Source of the DNA: JBCCMB01 sp039026555
Lineage (GTDB): Bacteria > Pseudomonadota > Alphaproteobacteria > Caulobacterales > Hyphomonadaceae
DNA: 6,506 bases
Direction: 5' to 3'
Assembly (NCBI GenBank): GCA_039026555.1
Contig: JBCCMB010000152.1
Span: 1 to 6,506 of the forward strand
Shown here: positions 1 through 5,504 of the stretch, one piece after another
Position numbering within the stretch: the stretch's first letter is position 1
How the letters are laid out: each line of letters opens with the position of its first letter
Notes under the pieces: model-generated
Seen by the model: only the letters and a program-made list of their open reading frames with translations
What the model was told of the DNA's origin: nothing
Database searches by the model: none
Made by a program: the position numbers and the translations under genes

Positions 1-1525
1 CCAAGAGCCCGCGTCCGCCGCGCGGATCGCCTAGATCGTCCTTGGGGCCAATGGATTGATAGGCGTATCCACGCGCGCTGCCTCCGCCGCCGGCGAAGAA
101 GCGGCGGCTCGCTGGCAATTCCAGCGTACCCGCACCGATCAAGGAGCCGGCGCGACCGCGAAACGCAGCGACCCAATCGCGTTCTTCGCCAAAGCCGCGA
201 TAGATGGCGGCGCCGCCAAGCGTCATGAAATAGGGTGTGTTTTCTTCCCCAAGCACCCAGCCCGGCTCTCCGCGAATATCGCCGCGCCATCCCTGAGTGG
301 GCTCCAACAAACTATCGCTCCAATCGGCCCCAAGAGCGGCTGAGGTGCTGACAATATGCAGATCGCGTGTCTCCATATCGTCGGTTTCCCGGGAAAACTC
401 GTTCGCGACGCCGAAGGCGTAATGAATGTGAGGACTGCGTTCCACGTCCAAAACCGCTCCGACAACCACGAAGTCCCGGTCAAACGCATCGGTCTCCTCG
501 CGGCCAAACTGGCCATCCACGGATAGCCCGCGACCATACCCAAACGCGTTTGGAAACCGCCAGTCCGCCCCAAGCGTGCGTTCCTGTTCGGCGAAGACGC
601 CTCGCACGTCCAGAATGTCTCCGCGCCGCGTTGCGTTTCGCCGCGTCCATGCGCCCGACACGCCCGCGCCCTCGCTGGTGGAAAAACTCGCGCCGGCGGA
701 AATTGTATAGCGATCTCGTTCGACGAAAGAGACGCGCACATCGCGAATCTCATCTCCATCGTCGGTTAAGCCGCTTGGTTCATCCACGATGCGCGCGGTG
801 GCGACCCGGTAAAGCCGCGTCTCAATAAGACGCTTATTAAACGCAGCGATGGCGGCGGGTGAATAGACGTCGCCTTCTTCGTAGGGGATCAGTCTTTCCA
901 AGTAGACCCGCCGCGTCCGAACGCCGTCATCGTAATACGTTTTGCCGAAACGCACCCGAGGTCCCGTTTCCAGCTTTAGGCGAACATCGACTTCGCCGGC
1001 ATCCGCATCGCCGACAACGTCGCGCTCCAAAATCTCTGCGAAGGCGTAGCCGGCGGCCTGCAAAGCCTCTCGCCCTGATCGTTCCGCTCGAAATATATCG
1101 TCGGGAATGGCGATCTCGCCGACACTTAGATCTACCGCCGCATCAACATCCTCGCGAACGCCCGGCGCGAGCTCCCGTCCATCGATCTCCGTCAAAACAC
1201 GGCCGATACGGAATTGCGGACCTAAGCGCACAGTCACAACGCTTATTGGGGCGTCGGCTCCGTCGACGCTTGGCGAGGTCTCAGCTCGGAAATACCCCTT
1301 CGAATTCAGATAATCGTCCAATACGATCGCGGCCTGGCGTGCTTGCCGCATCGCCTCGAACCGAGTCTCCGGCGCCGACGCATTAGAACGCGCGATATCT
1401 TCGAGCTGTCCCGCAAGCGCCGCATCGTTTGTATCAACACGAACCACGACGTCCGCGGACGCGGCGCCGACGACGCACGTCAAAGCAGCCAAAGCCGCTG
1501 AAAACAAACGAAACTCTACCGGCAT
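1..1525 (-). CDS. tamA: TamA-type outer-membrane assembly protein (Omp85 family), 3' end cut by window edge
   Basis: TamA is the outer-membrane half of the TamA-TamB translocation and assembly module, which helps insert outer-membrane proteins and supports envelope lipid homeostasis. The frame stays open for 508 codons from the ATG at 1525 to the left edge. Residues 1-24 form a signal peptide ending in AASA before Asp25, which fixes the start; the ribosome site is weak. Residues about 25-270 fit three POTRA domains, with the recurrent pattern of a G-Y/F turn such as NSKGYF (74-79) and QAAGYAF (156-162). The beta-barrel begins near 273. The Omp85 signature RFFAGGGGSARGY at 475-487, with the RGY typical of the barrel-inserted loop, is followed by GDPRGGR (499-505). 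Family members are about 580-610 residues, so roughly 80-100 barrel residues lie outside. tamB would be expected further left, but that cannot be seen. A generic BamA/TamA-like protein is the alternative; the three-POTRA length favours TamA over BamA, which has five. Confidence 0.9.
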   Translation of the reverse strand, partial: MPVEFRLFSAALAALTCVVGAASADVVVRVDTNDAALAGQLEDIARSNASAPETRFEAMRQARQAAIVLDDYLNSKGYFRAETSPSVDGADAPISVVTVRLGPQFRIGRVLTEIDGRELAPGVREDVDAAVDLSVGEIAIPDDIFRAERSGREALQAAGYAFAEILERDVVGDADAGEVDVRLKLETGPRVRFGKTYYDDGVRTRRVYLERLIPYEEGDVYSPAAIAAFNKRLIETRLYRVATARIVDEPSGLTDDGDEIRDVRVSFVERDRYTISAGASFSTSEGAGVSGAWTRRNATRRGDILDVRGVFAEQERTLGADWRFPNAFGYGRGLSVDGQFGREETDAFDRDFVVVGAVLDVERSPHIHYAFGVANEFSRETDDMETRDLHIVSTSAALGADWSDSLLEPTQGWRGDIRGEPGWVLGEENTPYFMTLGGAAIYRGFGEERDWVAAFRGRAGSLIGAGTLELPASRRFFAGGGGSARGYAYQSIGPKDDLGDPRGGRGLL

Positions 1526-1563
1526 GACGATATATAGACGCCTTAAAGCCCAGATAAATGCAT

Positions 1564-1593
1564 GCAAGCACTGGTCCGCAAGTGCGCACTGGT
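1564..1593. repeat. Short direct repeats and a 10-bp palindrome in the tamA/ZIP divergent region
   Basis: GCACTGGT occurs at 1568-1575 and again at 1586-1593, an 18-bp period, and GCAAG occurs at 1564-1568 and 1578-1582. The second copy includes the perfect palindrome AGTGCGCACT (1581-1590). The cluster lies 39-68 bp upstream of the tamA start codon, where an operator or promoter element would sit. No regulator is recognised, and repeats this short can arise by chance. Confidence 0.3.
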
Positions 1594-1700
1594 GATCAAG
1601 ACCAATACCGCGTCATCAAAGACTGCCAGCGTGTTGCGGCGATAAAACGTCAGCGCCCCCCTCCATTTGGCCGAAATTGGTGCTAAAGACCGTCGGCTTT

Positions 1701-1713
1701 GTTACAAAGTAAC
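1701..1713. promoter_or_regulatory. Perfect palindrome GTTAC-AAA-GTAAC upstream of the ZIP gene, candidate operator
   Basis: Two 5-bp arms with a 3-bp centre form an exact inverted repeat whose right end is 26 bp before the ZIP start codon. This is where a repressor would cover the promoter; a weak -35-like TTGGTG lies at 1677-1682 and the palindrome would overlap the -10 region. Metal-uptake genes of this type are commonly repressed by Zur, whose sites are AT-rich palindromes containing GTTA/TAAC arms. The arms here resemble that, but the match is partial, so Zur control is inference. Confidence 0.4.
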
Positions 1714-1739
1714 GTTCAGTCGGTAGAGATTTTCACTCA

Positions 1740-2564
1740 ATGGAATTCCCAATCCCGATCGCGATTTTCGCGGCGACTGGCGCCGCTGCGGTCACCGCTT
1801 TAGGGCTGGTTTGCGTTTGGCTCAATGCAGAATGGACCCGAAAGAACGCGGGTCTCTTCGCCGCTTTCGCCGCCGGAGCGCTGACAAGCGTTGTTCTGCT
1901 TCATCTTGCGCCCGAGGCGCTGGGCGCCAACAGCTTTGCATCTCAGTGGATGCTCGCCGGCTTTTTTGGCGGATTTTTGCTGAATAGAGGCGTGTTGGCC
2001 TGGGGCGGAGAGGATAGCGCGCTTACAGCCGGCTTAACGCCGGCCTTGGCGATCGCAGCGCACTCTTTTGTCGACGGCGTCGTTTACGCGGTCACGTTTT
2101 CGGTGAGCGAGACAACCGGGTTCCTCACGGTGGTTGGACTCATCCTTCATGAAGCGCCGGAGGGCGTAATCGTATTCACCCTGCTCCAGCGGTCCGGCTT
2201 TAACACCCGCAAAGCGCTTGTCTACGCGTTTTTGGCGGCGGGTTTGACCACGCCCTTGGGCGCGGTGACGGCTTATCCGGTTATTGGCGCGATAACGCCC
2301 GAACTTCTAGGCGCAGTGTTCGCCGCAACGTCCGGATTGTTGCTTTACATCGCGGCGGCGCACTTAATCCCCCATGTCGAGCGCGAACCGATGCGTCGCG
2401 CCGTCCCTGCGCTCGCGGTCGGCGTGGCAGTCGCAGCCGGCGCAATGCTGGCCCACGGTCCAGCGCATAATCACCATCACGGCCATGAGCATCTAGATCC
2501 GCACGCCGGCCACCAACACTTCGAAAGCTTCGCCGGCGCGCATGAGTCCGATGCAGATCATTGA
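1740..2564 (+). CDS. ZIP family divalent metal transporter with histidine-rich C-terminal tail
   Basis: This is an inner-membrane ZIP protein, a family that brings zinc or other divalent metals into the cytoplasm. The 274 residues contain about eight hydrophobic segments (near 6-27, 36-57, 69-88, 98-122, 127-150, 158-182, 187-212, 222-238). The two family metal-site motifs are present: HSFVDG at 108-113 in helix 4 and HEAPEG at 137-142 in helix 5, so H108, D112, H137 and E141 are the likely transport-site ligands. LLHLAPEA (53-60) and AAAHLIPH (205-212) are also typical. After the last helix, residues 239-274 carry 12 histidines plus acidic residues; in the family topology this tail faces the periplasm. 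Only one in-frame start follows the stop at 1710-1712 and the Shine-Dalgarno is weak. It is divergent from tamA, with a palindrome just upstream. Substrate is not settled by sequence; zinc is most likely. Confidence 0.9.
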   Translation: MEFPIPIAIFAATGAAAVTALGLVCVWLNAEWTRKNAGLFAAFAAGALTSVVLLHLAPEALGANSFASQWMLAGFFGGFLLNRGVLAWGGEDSALTAGLTPALAIAAHSFVDGVVYAVTFSVSETTGFLTVVGLILHEAPEGVIVFTLLQRSGFNTRKALVYAFLAAGLTTPLGAVTAYPVIGAITPELLGAVFAATSGLLLYIAAAHLIPHVEREPMRRAVPALAVGVAVAAGAMLAHGPAHNHHHGHEHLDPHAGHQHFESFAGAHESDADH

Positions 2565-2584
2565 TGCGGCTATCTGTAGTTTTT
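2552..2584 (+). terminator. Weak terminator-like hairpin at the end of the ZIP gene
   Basis: TGCAGAT (2552-2558) can pair with ATCTGTA (2572-2578), including one G-T pair, leaving a 13-nt loop. A run of five T follows at 2580-2584. The stem is AT-rich, the loop is long and the structure overlaps the stop codon of the ZIP gene, so a working intrinsic terminator is only possible. Confidence 0.25.
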
Positions 2585-2606
2585 CAAATCCGCCGGCATA
2601 GATTGC

Positions 2607-2635
2607 TTGAACGCGTGAGCGCTGGGGCGTATATC
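2607..2635 (+). promoter_or_regulatory. Candidate sigma-70-type promoter for the tRNA gene
   Basis: TTGAAC (2607-2612) and TATATC (2630-2635) are separated by exactly 17 bp, each matching 4 of 6 consensus positions. Transcription would begin near 2642 and give a 5' leader of about 35 nt before the mature tRNA, a normal arrangement for RNase P processing. The tRNA could instead be read through from the ZIP gene. Confidence 0.4.
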
Positions 2636-2676
2636 GCGTCTCTCACGCCGTTGGCGAGCAATCGCCGGACCTCTTT

Positions 2677-2753
2677 GGTGGGGTAGCTCAGCTGGTTAGA
2701 GCGCAGGACTCATAATCCTGAGGTCGAGAGTTCAAGTCTCTCTCCCACTACCA
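2677..2753 (+). tRNA. tRNA with anticodon CAU, elongator tRNA-Met (tRNA-Ile2 not excluded)
   Basis: The 77-nt cloverleaf is complete and CCA (2751-2753) is encoded. The acceptor stem GGTGGGG (2677-2683) pairs with TCCCACT (2743-2749), with G-U pairs at 1-72 and 7-66. The D stem is GCTC/GAGC, the anticodon stem is CAGGA/TCCTG around CTCATAA with CAT at 2711-2713, and the T stem is GAGAG/CTCTC around TTCAAGT. It is not the initiator: position 11-24 is C-G, and the anticodon stem lacks three G-C pairs next to the loop. A CAU anticodon serves methionine, or isoleucine AUA after TilS makes lysidine. The C4-G69/C5-G68 pairs that E. coli TilS uses are absent (here G-C), which mildly favours methionine. 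It is convergent with the flavoprotein gene, whose stop codon lies 11 nt beyond. Confidence 0.95.
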
Positions 2754-2764
2754 AACTCCTGAAC

Positions 2765-3901
2765 TTAAGCGGTGTCGCTGAGCATCCGAGCGACCTTGTC
2801 TCCAATCGCCAGCGATGAGGTAAGACCGGGGCTTTCGATCCCGATCAGATGGACTAAGCCGGACAGACCATGATCGGCGGGGCCCGAGATCACAAAATCG
2901 CCAGGCGGCGCGCCGGGTTTAACAAGTTTCGGACGCACGCCGGCATAATCGGCGGCTAAGGCTCCATCAGGCAAATCCGCCCAGTATCGGCGTATAGCTT
3001 CGTAGAAGACCTCGGCCCGCTTGGTGTCGACGCGGTAATCGAAGGGCGGCCCGGCGTCATCGGCAAGCCACTCGACATCGGGGCCAAACCTCCCTCGTCC
3101 GCCCAAATCCAGCGTGTAGTGAAGCCCCAGACTGGCCGCGCCCGGCATTGGATAAACCAATCGCTTAAATGGAGCTCGTCCAGACAGCGAAAAGTATGAG
3201 CCTTTGCACCATCGCATCACGAGCTCGGGAAATTGCGGACCGCCTTCGAAACTGCGAGCGACATCCAATGCGCGATGTCCCGCTGCATTCACGACCGAAC
3301 GCGCAGTAAGCTTGCTCGGCGTATCGCCACCCACAAAAAGGTCGACGCCATTTTTTCCCACCGCACCGCCGACAATCGGCGATCCGAACGCCAGCGCGCC
3401 GCCAAAATCTTCAATCTCGCCGCGCAGGCTGAGCCCATAGGCGTGGCTGTCGAATACGCCGCTGGACGGCGACCATAAAGCCGCGATGACGCTGGGCGAT
3501 AAGGCCGGCTCCATCGCCCGAGCTCTTTTTCCGTCAATTCGCTCAAGATCATCGACGCCGTTTCGCAGCGCCTGCGCTTCAAGCGCGCTAAGTCGCTCCG
3601 CTTCGTCATCATTGGTCGCCACAACGAGTTTGCCGCACTTTAAATGCGTAACACCGCGTTCGGCGCAGTACGCATAAAGCGCATCTCGTCCCTCAACGCA
3701 CAGACGCGCTTTGAGCGATTGTGTCGGATAATAGAGGCCCGCATGCACGACTTCCGAGTTTCGAGATGAGGTTTCGGTCATGATGGCGGCGGCGGCTTCG
3801 ACCACCAAGACGTCCCGTCCCGCAAGCGCCAAGCTGCGCGCGCAGGCCAGCCCCACCGCACCCGCACCGATGACCACGACGTCGACTTCAAACCGTTCCA
3901 T
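2765..3901 (-). CDS. FAD-dependent oxidoreductase, L-2-hydroxyglutarate oxidase/dehydrogenase type (LhgO-like)
   Basis: This is a DAO-superfamily flavoprotein. The best family match is L-2-hydroxyglutarate oxidase, which oxidises L-2-hydroxyglutarate to 2-oxoglutarate and passes electrons on from FAD. From the ATG at 3901 it has 378 residues. The Rossmann FAD motif VVVIGAGAVGLA (8-19) ends with Glu35 on the second strand. SRNSEVVHAGLYY (46-58), KCGKLVVAT (88-96), KGSYF (233-237), LGLHYTLDLGGRGRFGPD (258-275) and GIESPGLTSSLAIG (354-367) follow in the order seen in LhgO/L2HGDH proteins. The start at 3901 is chosen because AGAAGG lies 4 nt upstream and because the FAD motif then sits near the N-terminus; a GTG at 3943 would add 14 residues but has no clear ribosome site. 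It is slightly shorter than E. coli LhgO. It is divergent from the pirin gene. Substrate is inferred from homology, and a related 2-hydroxyacid is possible. Confidence 0.85.
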   Translation of the reverse strand: MERFEVDVVVIGAGAVGLACARSLALAGRDVLVVEAAAAIMTETSSRNSEVVHAGLYYPTQSLKARLCVEGRDALYAYCAERGVTHLKCGKLVVATNDDEAERLSALEAQALRNGVDDLERIDGKRARAMEPALSPSVIAALWSPSSGVFDSHAYGLSLRGEIEDFGGALAFGSPIVGGAVGKNGVDLFVGGDTPSKLTARSVVNAAGHRALDVARSFEGGPQFPELVMRWCKGSYFSLSGRAPFKRLVYPMPGAASLGLHYTLDLGGRGRFGPDVEWLADDAGPPFDYRVDTKRAEVFYEAIRRYWADLPDGALAADYAGVRPKLVKPGAPPGDFVISGPADHGLSGLVHLIGIESPGLTSSLAIGDKVARMLSDTA

Positions 3902-3994
3902 ATCGCCTTCTGGTAGACCTGCGCCGTAGATGGGAGCTCGCACATAGCGCGCTAAGATTCAAAATCCTCTACGTATTGCTGTCATTGTTCGCTT

Positions 3995-4014
3995 GAGAAG
4001 CAAACTGACTTCTC
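3995..4014. promoter_or_regulatory. Inverted repeat GAGAAG-N8-CTTCTC between divergent genes, candidate operator
   Basis: Exact 6-bp arms (3995-4000 and 4009-4014) are separated by 8 bp, in the 205-bp region between the flavoprotein and pirin starts. A -35-like TTGAGA (3993-3998, 5 of 6 matches) overlaps the left arm in the pirin direction, with a poor -10 (TAATTT, 4015-4020). A dimeric regulator bound here could affect both genes. No regulator gene is adjacent, so this is inference. An RNA hairpin is an alternative. Confidence 0.35.
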
Positions 4015-4094
4015 TAATTTGATCTACGAGTAGGCTCAAAAACCGCCGATCTTCTCGTCAACAGAGGCGCATGGTGCGCCGACGGTTAATTCAT

Positions 4095-4100
4095 AAGGAG
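4095..4100 (+). promoter_or_regulatory. Ribosome binding site AAGGAG that fixes the pirin start
   Basis: AAGGAG lies 6 nt before the ATG at 4107. It argues against an in-frame ATG at 4071, which would add 12 residues (beginning MVRRRLIHKEPT) not expected in pirins. Confidence 0.85.
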
Positions 4101-4106
4101 CCGACA

Positions 4107-4805
4107 ATGATCGACGTCAGATCTTTCGACACGCTTGGCGCTTTGGATTTCGGCTGGCTGGACGCCCGCCATCATTTCTCATTTGGCCATTATACGAACG
4201 ACGGCCGGATGGGATGGGGCCGGCTGCGCGTCTGGAATGACGATACGATTCAGCCTGGCCGAGGCTTCGCGCCCCATCCGCACAAGGACATGGAGATCAT
4301 CACCTATGTCCGCGAAGGTGCGATCACCCATGAGGATTCAATGGGCAATAAGGGGCGCACCGAGGCTGGCGACGTACAAGTTATGAGCGCCGGCAGCGGC
4401 GTTCGTCATTCCGAGTACAATCATGAAGACGAGGAAACACGGATCTTTCAAATCTGGATAGAGCCCGACGTTCGCGGCGGCGATCCCGCATGGGGCGCAA
4501 AGGCGTTCCCCAAAGCGGATCGCGCGAATGAATGGTCCGTGCTCGCGTCAGGCAAGGGCGATGAGGACGCGCTTGAGATCCGCGCAGACGCCCGAGTAAT
4601 GGGCGCGACGTTGGAGCCAGGTGAAACCTTGACCTATGACCTGGAACCCGGCAGGAGCGCCTACATCGCCCTCGCAGCGGGCGACATCACCTTGAATGGG
4701 GAAACCGTCAACGCCCGCGACGGCGCCGCGATCAGGGACGTTGAAACGCTCACACTGCAAGGCGGCTCCAGCCCAGCCGAAATCGTTCTGGCGGACACGC
4801 TCTAG
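4107..4805 (+). CDS. Pirin family protein (bicupin, YhhW-like)
   Basis: Pirins are bicupin metalloproteins. Several bacterial members, including E. coli YhhW, oxidise quercetin in vitro, but the physiological role is usually unknown. The protein has 232 residues, nearly the same as YhhW. The N-terminal cupin carries the metal ligands at the expected spacing: PHPHKDMEI (56-64) supplies His57 and His59, and GVRHSEYN (98-105) supplies His101 and Glu103. The upstream GRGFAPHPH and the THEDSMGN segment (74-81) are also characteristic. The C-terminal cupin (about 160-230) has no metal ligands, as is usual. There is no signal peptide, so it should be cytoplasmic. It is divergent from the flavoprotein; a functional link is possible but not shown. 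A hairpin follows the stop codon. Confidence 0.92.
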   Translation: MIDVRSFDTLGALDFGWLDARHHFSFGHYTNDGRMGWGRLRVWNDDTIQPGRGFAPHPHKDMEIITYVREGAITHEDSMGNKGRTEAGDVQVMSAGSGVRHSEYNHEDEETRIFQIWIEPDVRGGDPAWGAKAFPKADRANEWSVLASGKGDEDALEIRADARVMGATLEPGETLTYDLEPGRSAYIALAAGDITLNGETVNARDGAAIRDVETLTLQGGSSPAEIVLADTL

Positions 4806-4845
4806 ACAGACGGCCTTGAGACAAACGCCCAAGTCAACGAAACCC

Positions 4846-4880
4846 GCGCTGCGAAATGCAGTGCAGGCGTTCTGTTTTGT
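4846..4880 (+). terminator. Hairpin followed by T-rich stretch downstream of pirin, candidate terminator
   Basis: GCGCTGC (4846-4852) pairs with GCAGTGC (4858-4864), seven base pairs with one G-T, around a 5-nt GAAAT loop. A T-rich stretch containing TTCTGTTTTGTT begins 6 nt later. The stem is strong, but the gap before the T run is longer than ideal. It separates pirin from the lipoprotein genes, which suggests the latter have their own promoter. Confidence 0.4.
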
Positions 4881-4907
4881 TAACCACGCATGCGTTAGCC
4901 TAGGCCT

Positions 4908-5138
4908 ATGAAAAATTCAGCTCCCTTACTTATCATCGCGCCCTTTCTTCTTAGCGGATGCATCGCCGGCGCAGCCGTCAGCCTGGCCGGCGACGTCGTG
5001 GAAGGCACGGTTCGCGGCGCGGGCGAAGTCGCTGAAGGCGCTTACAACGTCTCTAAAGGCGCAGTTGATCTTGCTATCCCCGATTCGGTTGTTGGCGGCC
5101 AAGCCGATGACGCCATTTACGAAGACCCCTACGATTGA
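4908..5138 (+). CDS. Small lipoprotein with 11-residue repeats, first of a tandem pair
   Basis: No named family is recognised. The 76-residue product starts with Lys2, a hydrophobic stretch and the lipobox LSGC (15-18), so Cys18 should be lipidated and the mature protein has 59 residues. The residue after the cysteine is Ile, not Asp, which predicts sorting to the outer membrane. The mature part has two near-identical 11-residue units, AGDVVEGTVRG (27-37) and AGEVAEGAYNV (38-48), and a partial third, SKGAVDL (49-55), then an acidic tail ending YEDPYD. Such 11-mers suit an amphipathic or glycine-rich helix lying on a membrane; this is inference. There is no convincing Shine-Dalgarno at the ATG, and translation may be from a short or absent leader. 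It is followed 47 bp later by a paralogue, probably in one transcript. Confidence 0.75.
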   Translation: MKNSAPLLIIAPFLLSGCIAGAAVSLAGDVVEGTVRGAGEVAEGAYNVSKGAVDLAIPDSVVGGQADDAIYEDPYD

Positions 5139-5176
5139 TCTCTGAGGCGAGCCGCAATCGCCGCAATTTCTCTAAT

Positions 5177-5180
5177 GGAG
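5177..5180 (+). promoter_or_regulatory. Ribosome binding site GGAG that fixes the start of the second lipoprotein
   Basis: GGAG sits 5 nt before the ATG at 5186. An in-frame ATG at 5135, overlapping the stop of the first lipoprotein, would add 17 polar residues in front of the signal peptide and block lipobox recognition, so 5186 is preferred. Confidence 0.8.
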
Positions 5181-5185
5181 ACCTC

Positions 5186-5389
5186 ATGAAAACACTTGCG
5201 TTTGTTCTCTCCGCACCTTTCTGTCTAACGGCCTGCGTCGGCACCGTTGTCAGCGCGGCAGGCAATGTTGTTGAAGGCGCCGTCAATGTGACGGGCGATA
5301 TCGCCGAAGGCGCGGTCGACGTCGTGACCACCAGCGACGAAGAGCAAATGAAGAAAGATTGGGAAAAGAGCAAAGAGAACGACCGCTAG
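5186..5389 (+). CDS. Small lipoprotein, paralogue of the preceding gene
   Basis: This 67-residue product has a lipoprotein signal peptide, MKTLAFVLSAPFCLTAC, with the lipobox LTAC (14-17); Cys17 is the lipidation site and the mature protein has 51 residues. Val at +2 again predicts the outer membrane. It aligns with the previous gene with a one-residue gap after the cysteine. Both contain V-S-x-A-G-x-V-V-E-G-x-V and then G-[ED]-[VI]-A-E-G-A. Its own 11-residue units are AGNVVEGAVNV (25-35) and TGDIAEGAVDV (36-46). The tail differs: here it is highly charged (DEEQMKKDWEKSKENDR, 51-67), whereas the neighbour has an acidic end. It resembles the short entericidin-like class of lipoproteins in size and residue bias only; I would not assign that name. 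Function is unknown. Confidence 0.78.
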   Translation: MKTLAFVLSAPFCLTACVGTVVSAAGNVVEGAVNVTGDIAEGAVDVVTTSDEEQMKKDWEKSKENDR

Positions 5390-5467
5390 CGGCTAATTTC
5401 CGGCCTTGGATCGCTCGTTCAGCGACCATTCATCACACCGAGACAACTCTCTAACGTCCGCCCTGCG

Positions 5468-5476
5468 TGCTATAAA
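5468..5476 (+). promoter_or_regulatory. Extended -10 promoter element TGC-TATAAA before the secreted protein gene
   Basis: TATAAA (5471-5476) preceded by TG one base upstream matches an extended -10 element. No good -35 is visible at the usual distance, which extended -10 promoters tolerate. Transcription would begin near 5482-5484, giving a leader of about 22 nt that contains the strong ribosome site GGAGGT (5495-5500). This suggests the gene is transcribed separately from the lipoproteins. Confidence 0.4.
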
Positions 5477-5504
5477 CGTGGAGGTCTTTGCTTCGGAGGT
5501 TGTT

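Noticed and set aside
223..759. 178-residue minus-strand open frame
   Set aside because: It lies in another frame inside tamA, has low-complexity composition (Arg, Ala, Pro, Ser) and no domain, while the tamA frame gives a full signal peptide, POTRA and barrel motifs across the same DNA.
367..1386. Plus-strand open frames of 153 and 175 residues (367-828, 859-1386)
   Set aside because: They are antisense to tamA and very rich in Arg and Pro, the usual artefact of reading GC-rich coding DNA on the wrong strand.
2677..2764. tRNA 3' end as an integration site for a mobile element
   Set aside because: No integrase, no repeat of the tRNA 3' end elsewhere in the window and the flanking genes are ordinary chromosomal genes.
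4548..4832. Minus-strand 94-residue frame opposite the end of pirin
   Set aside because: No motif, no ribosome site evident, and fully explained as a shadow of the pirin coding strand.
5074..5373. Minus-strand 99-residue frame opposite the lipoproteins
   Set aside because: It is Ser/Thr/Ala/Val rich and covers two genes that have lipoboxes, ribosome sites and mutual similarity on the plus strand.
5384..5393. Palindrome CCGCTAGCGG at the end of the second lipoprotein as a terminator
   Set aside because: There is no room for a loop and no T run follows; it straddles the stop codon and is probably coincidental.
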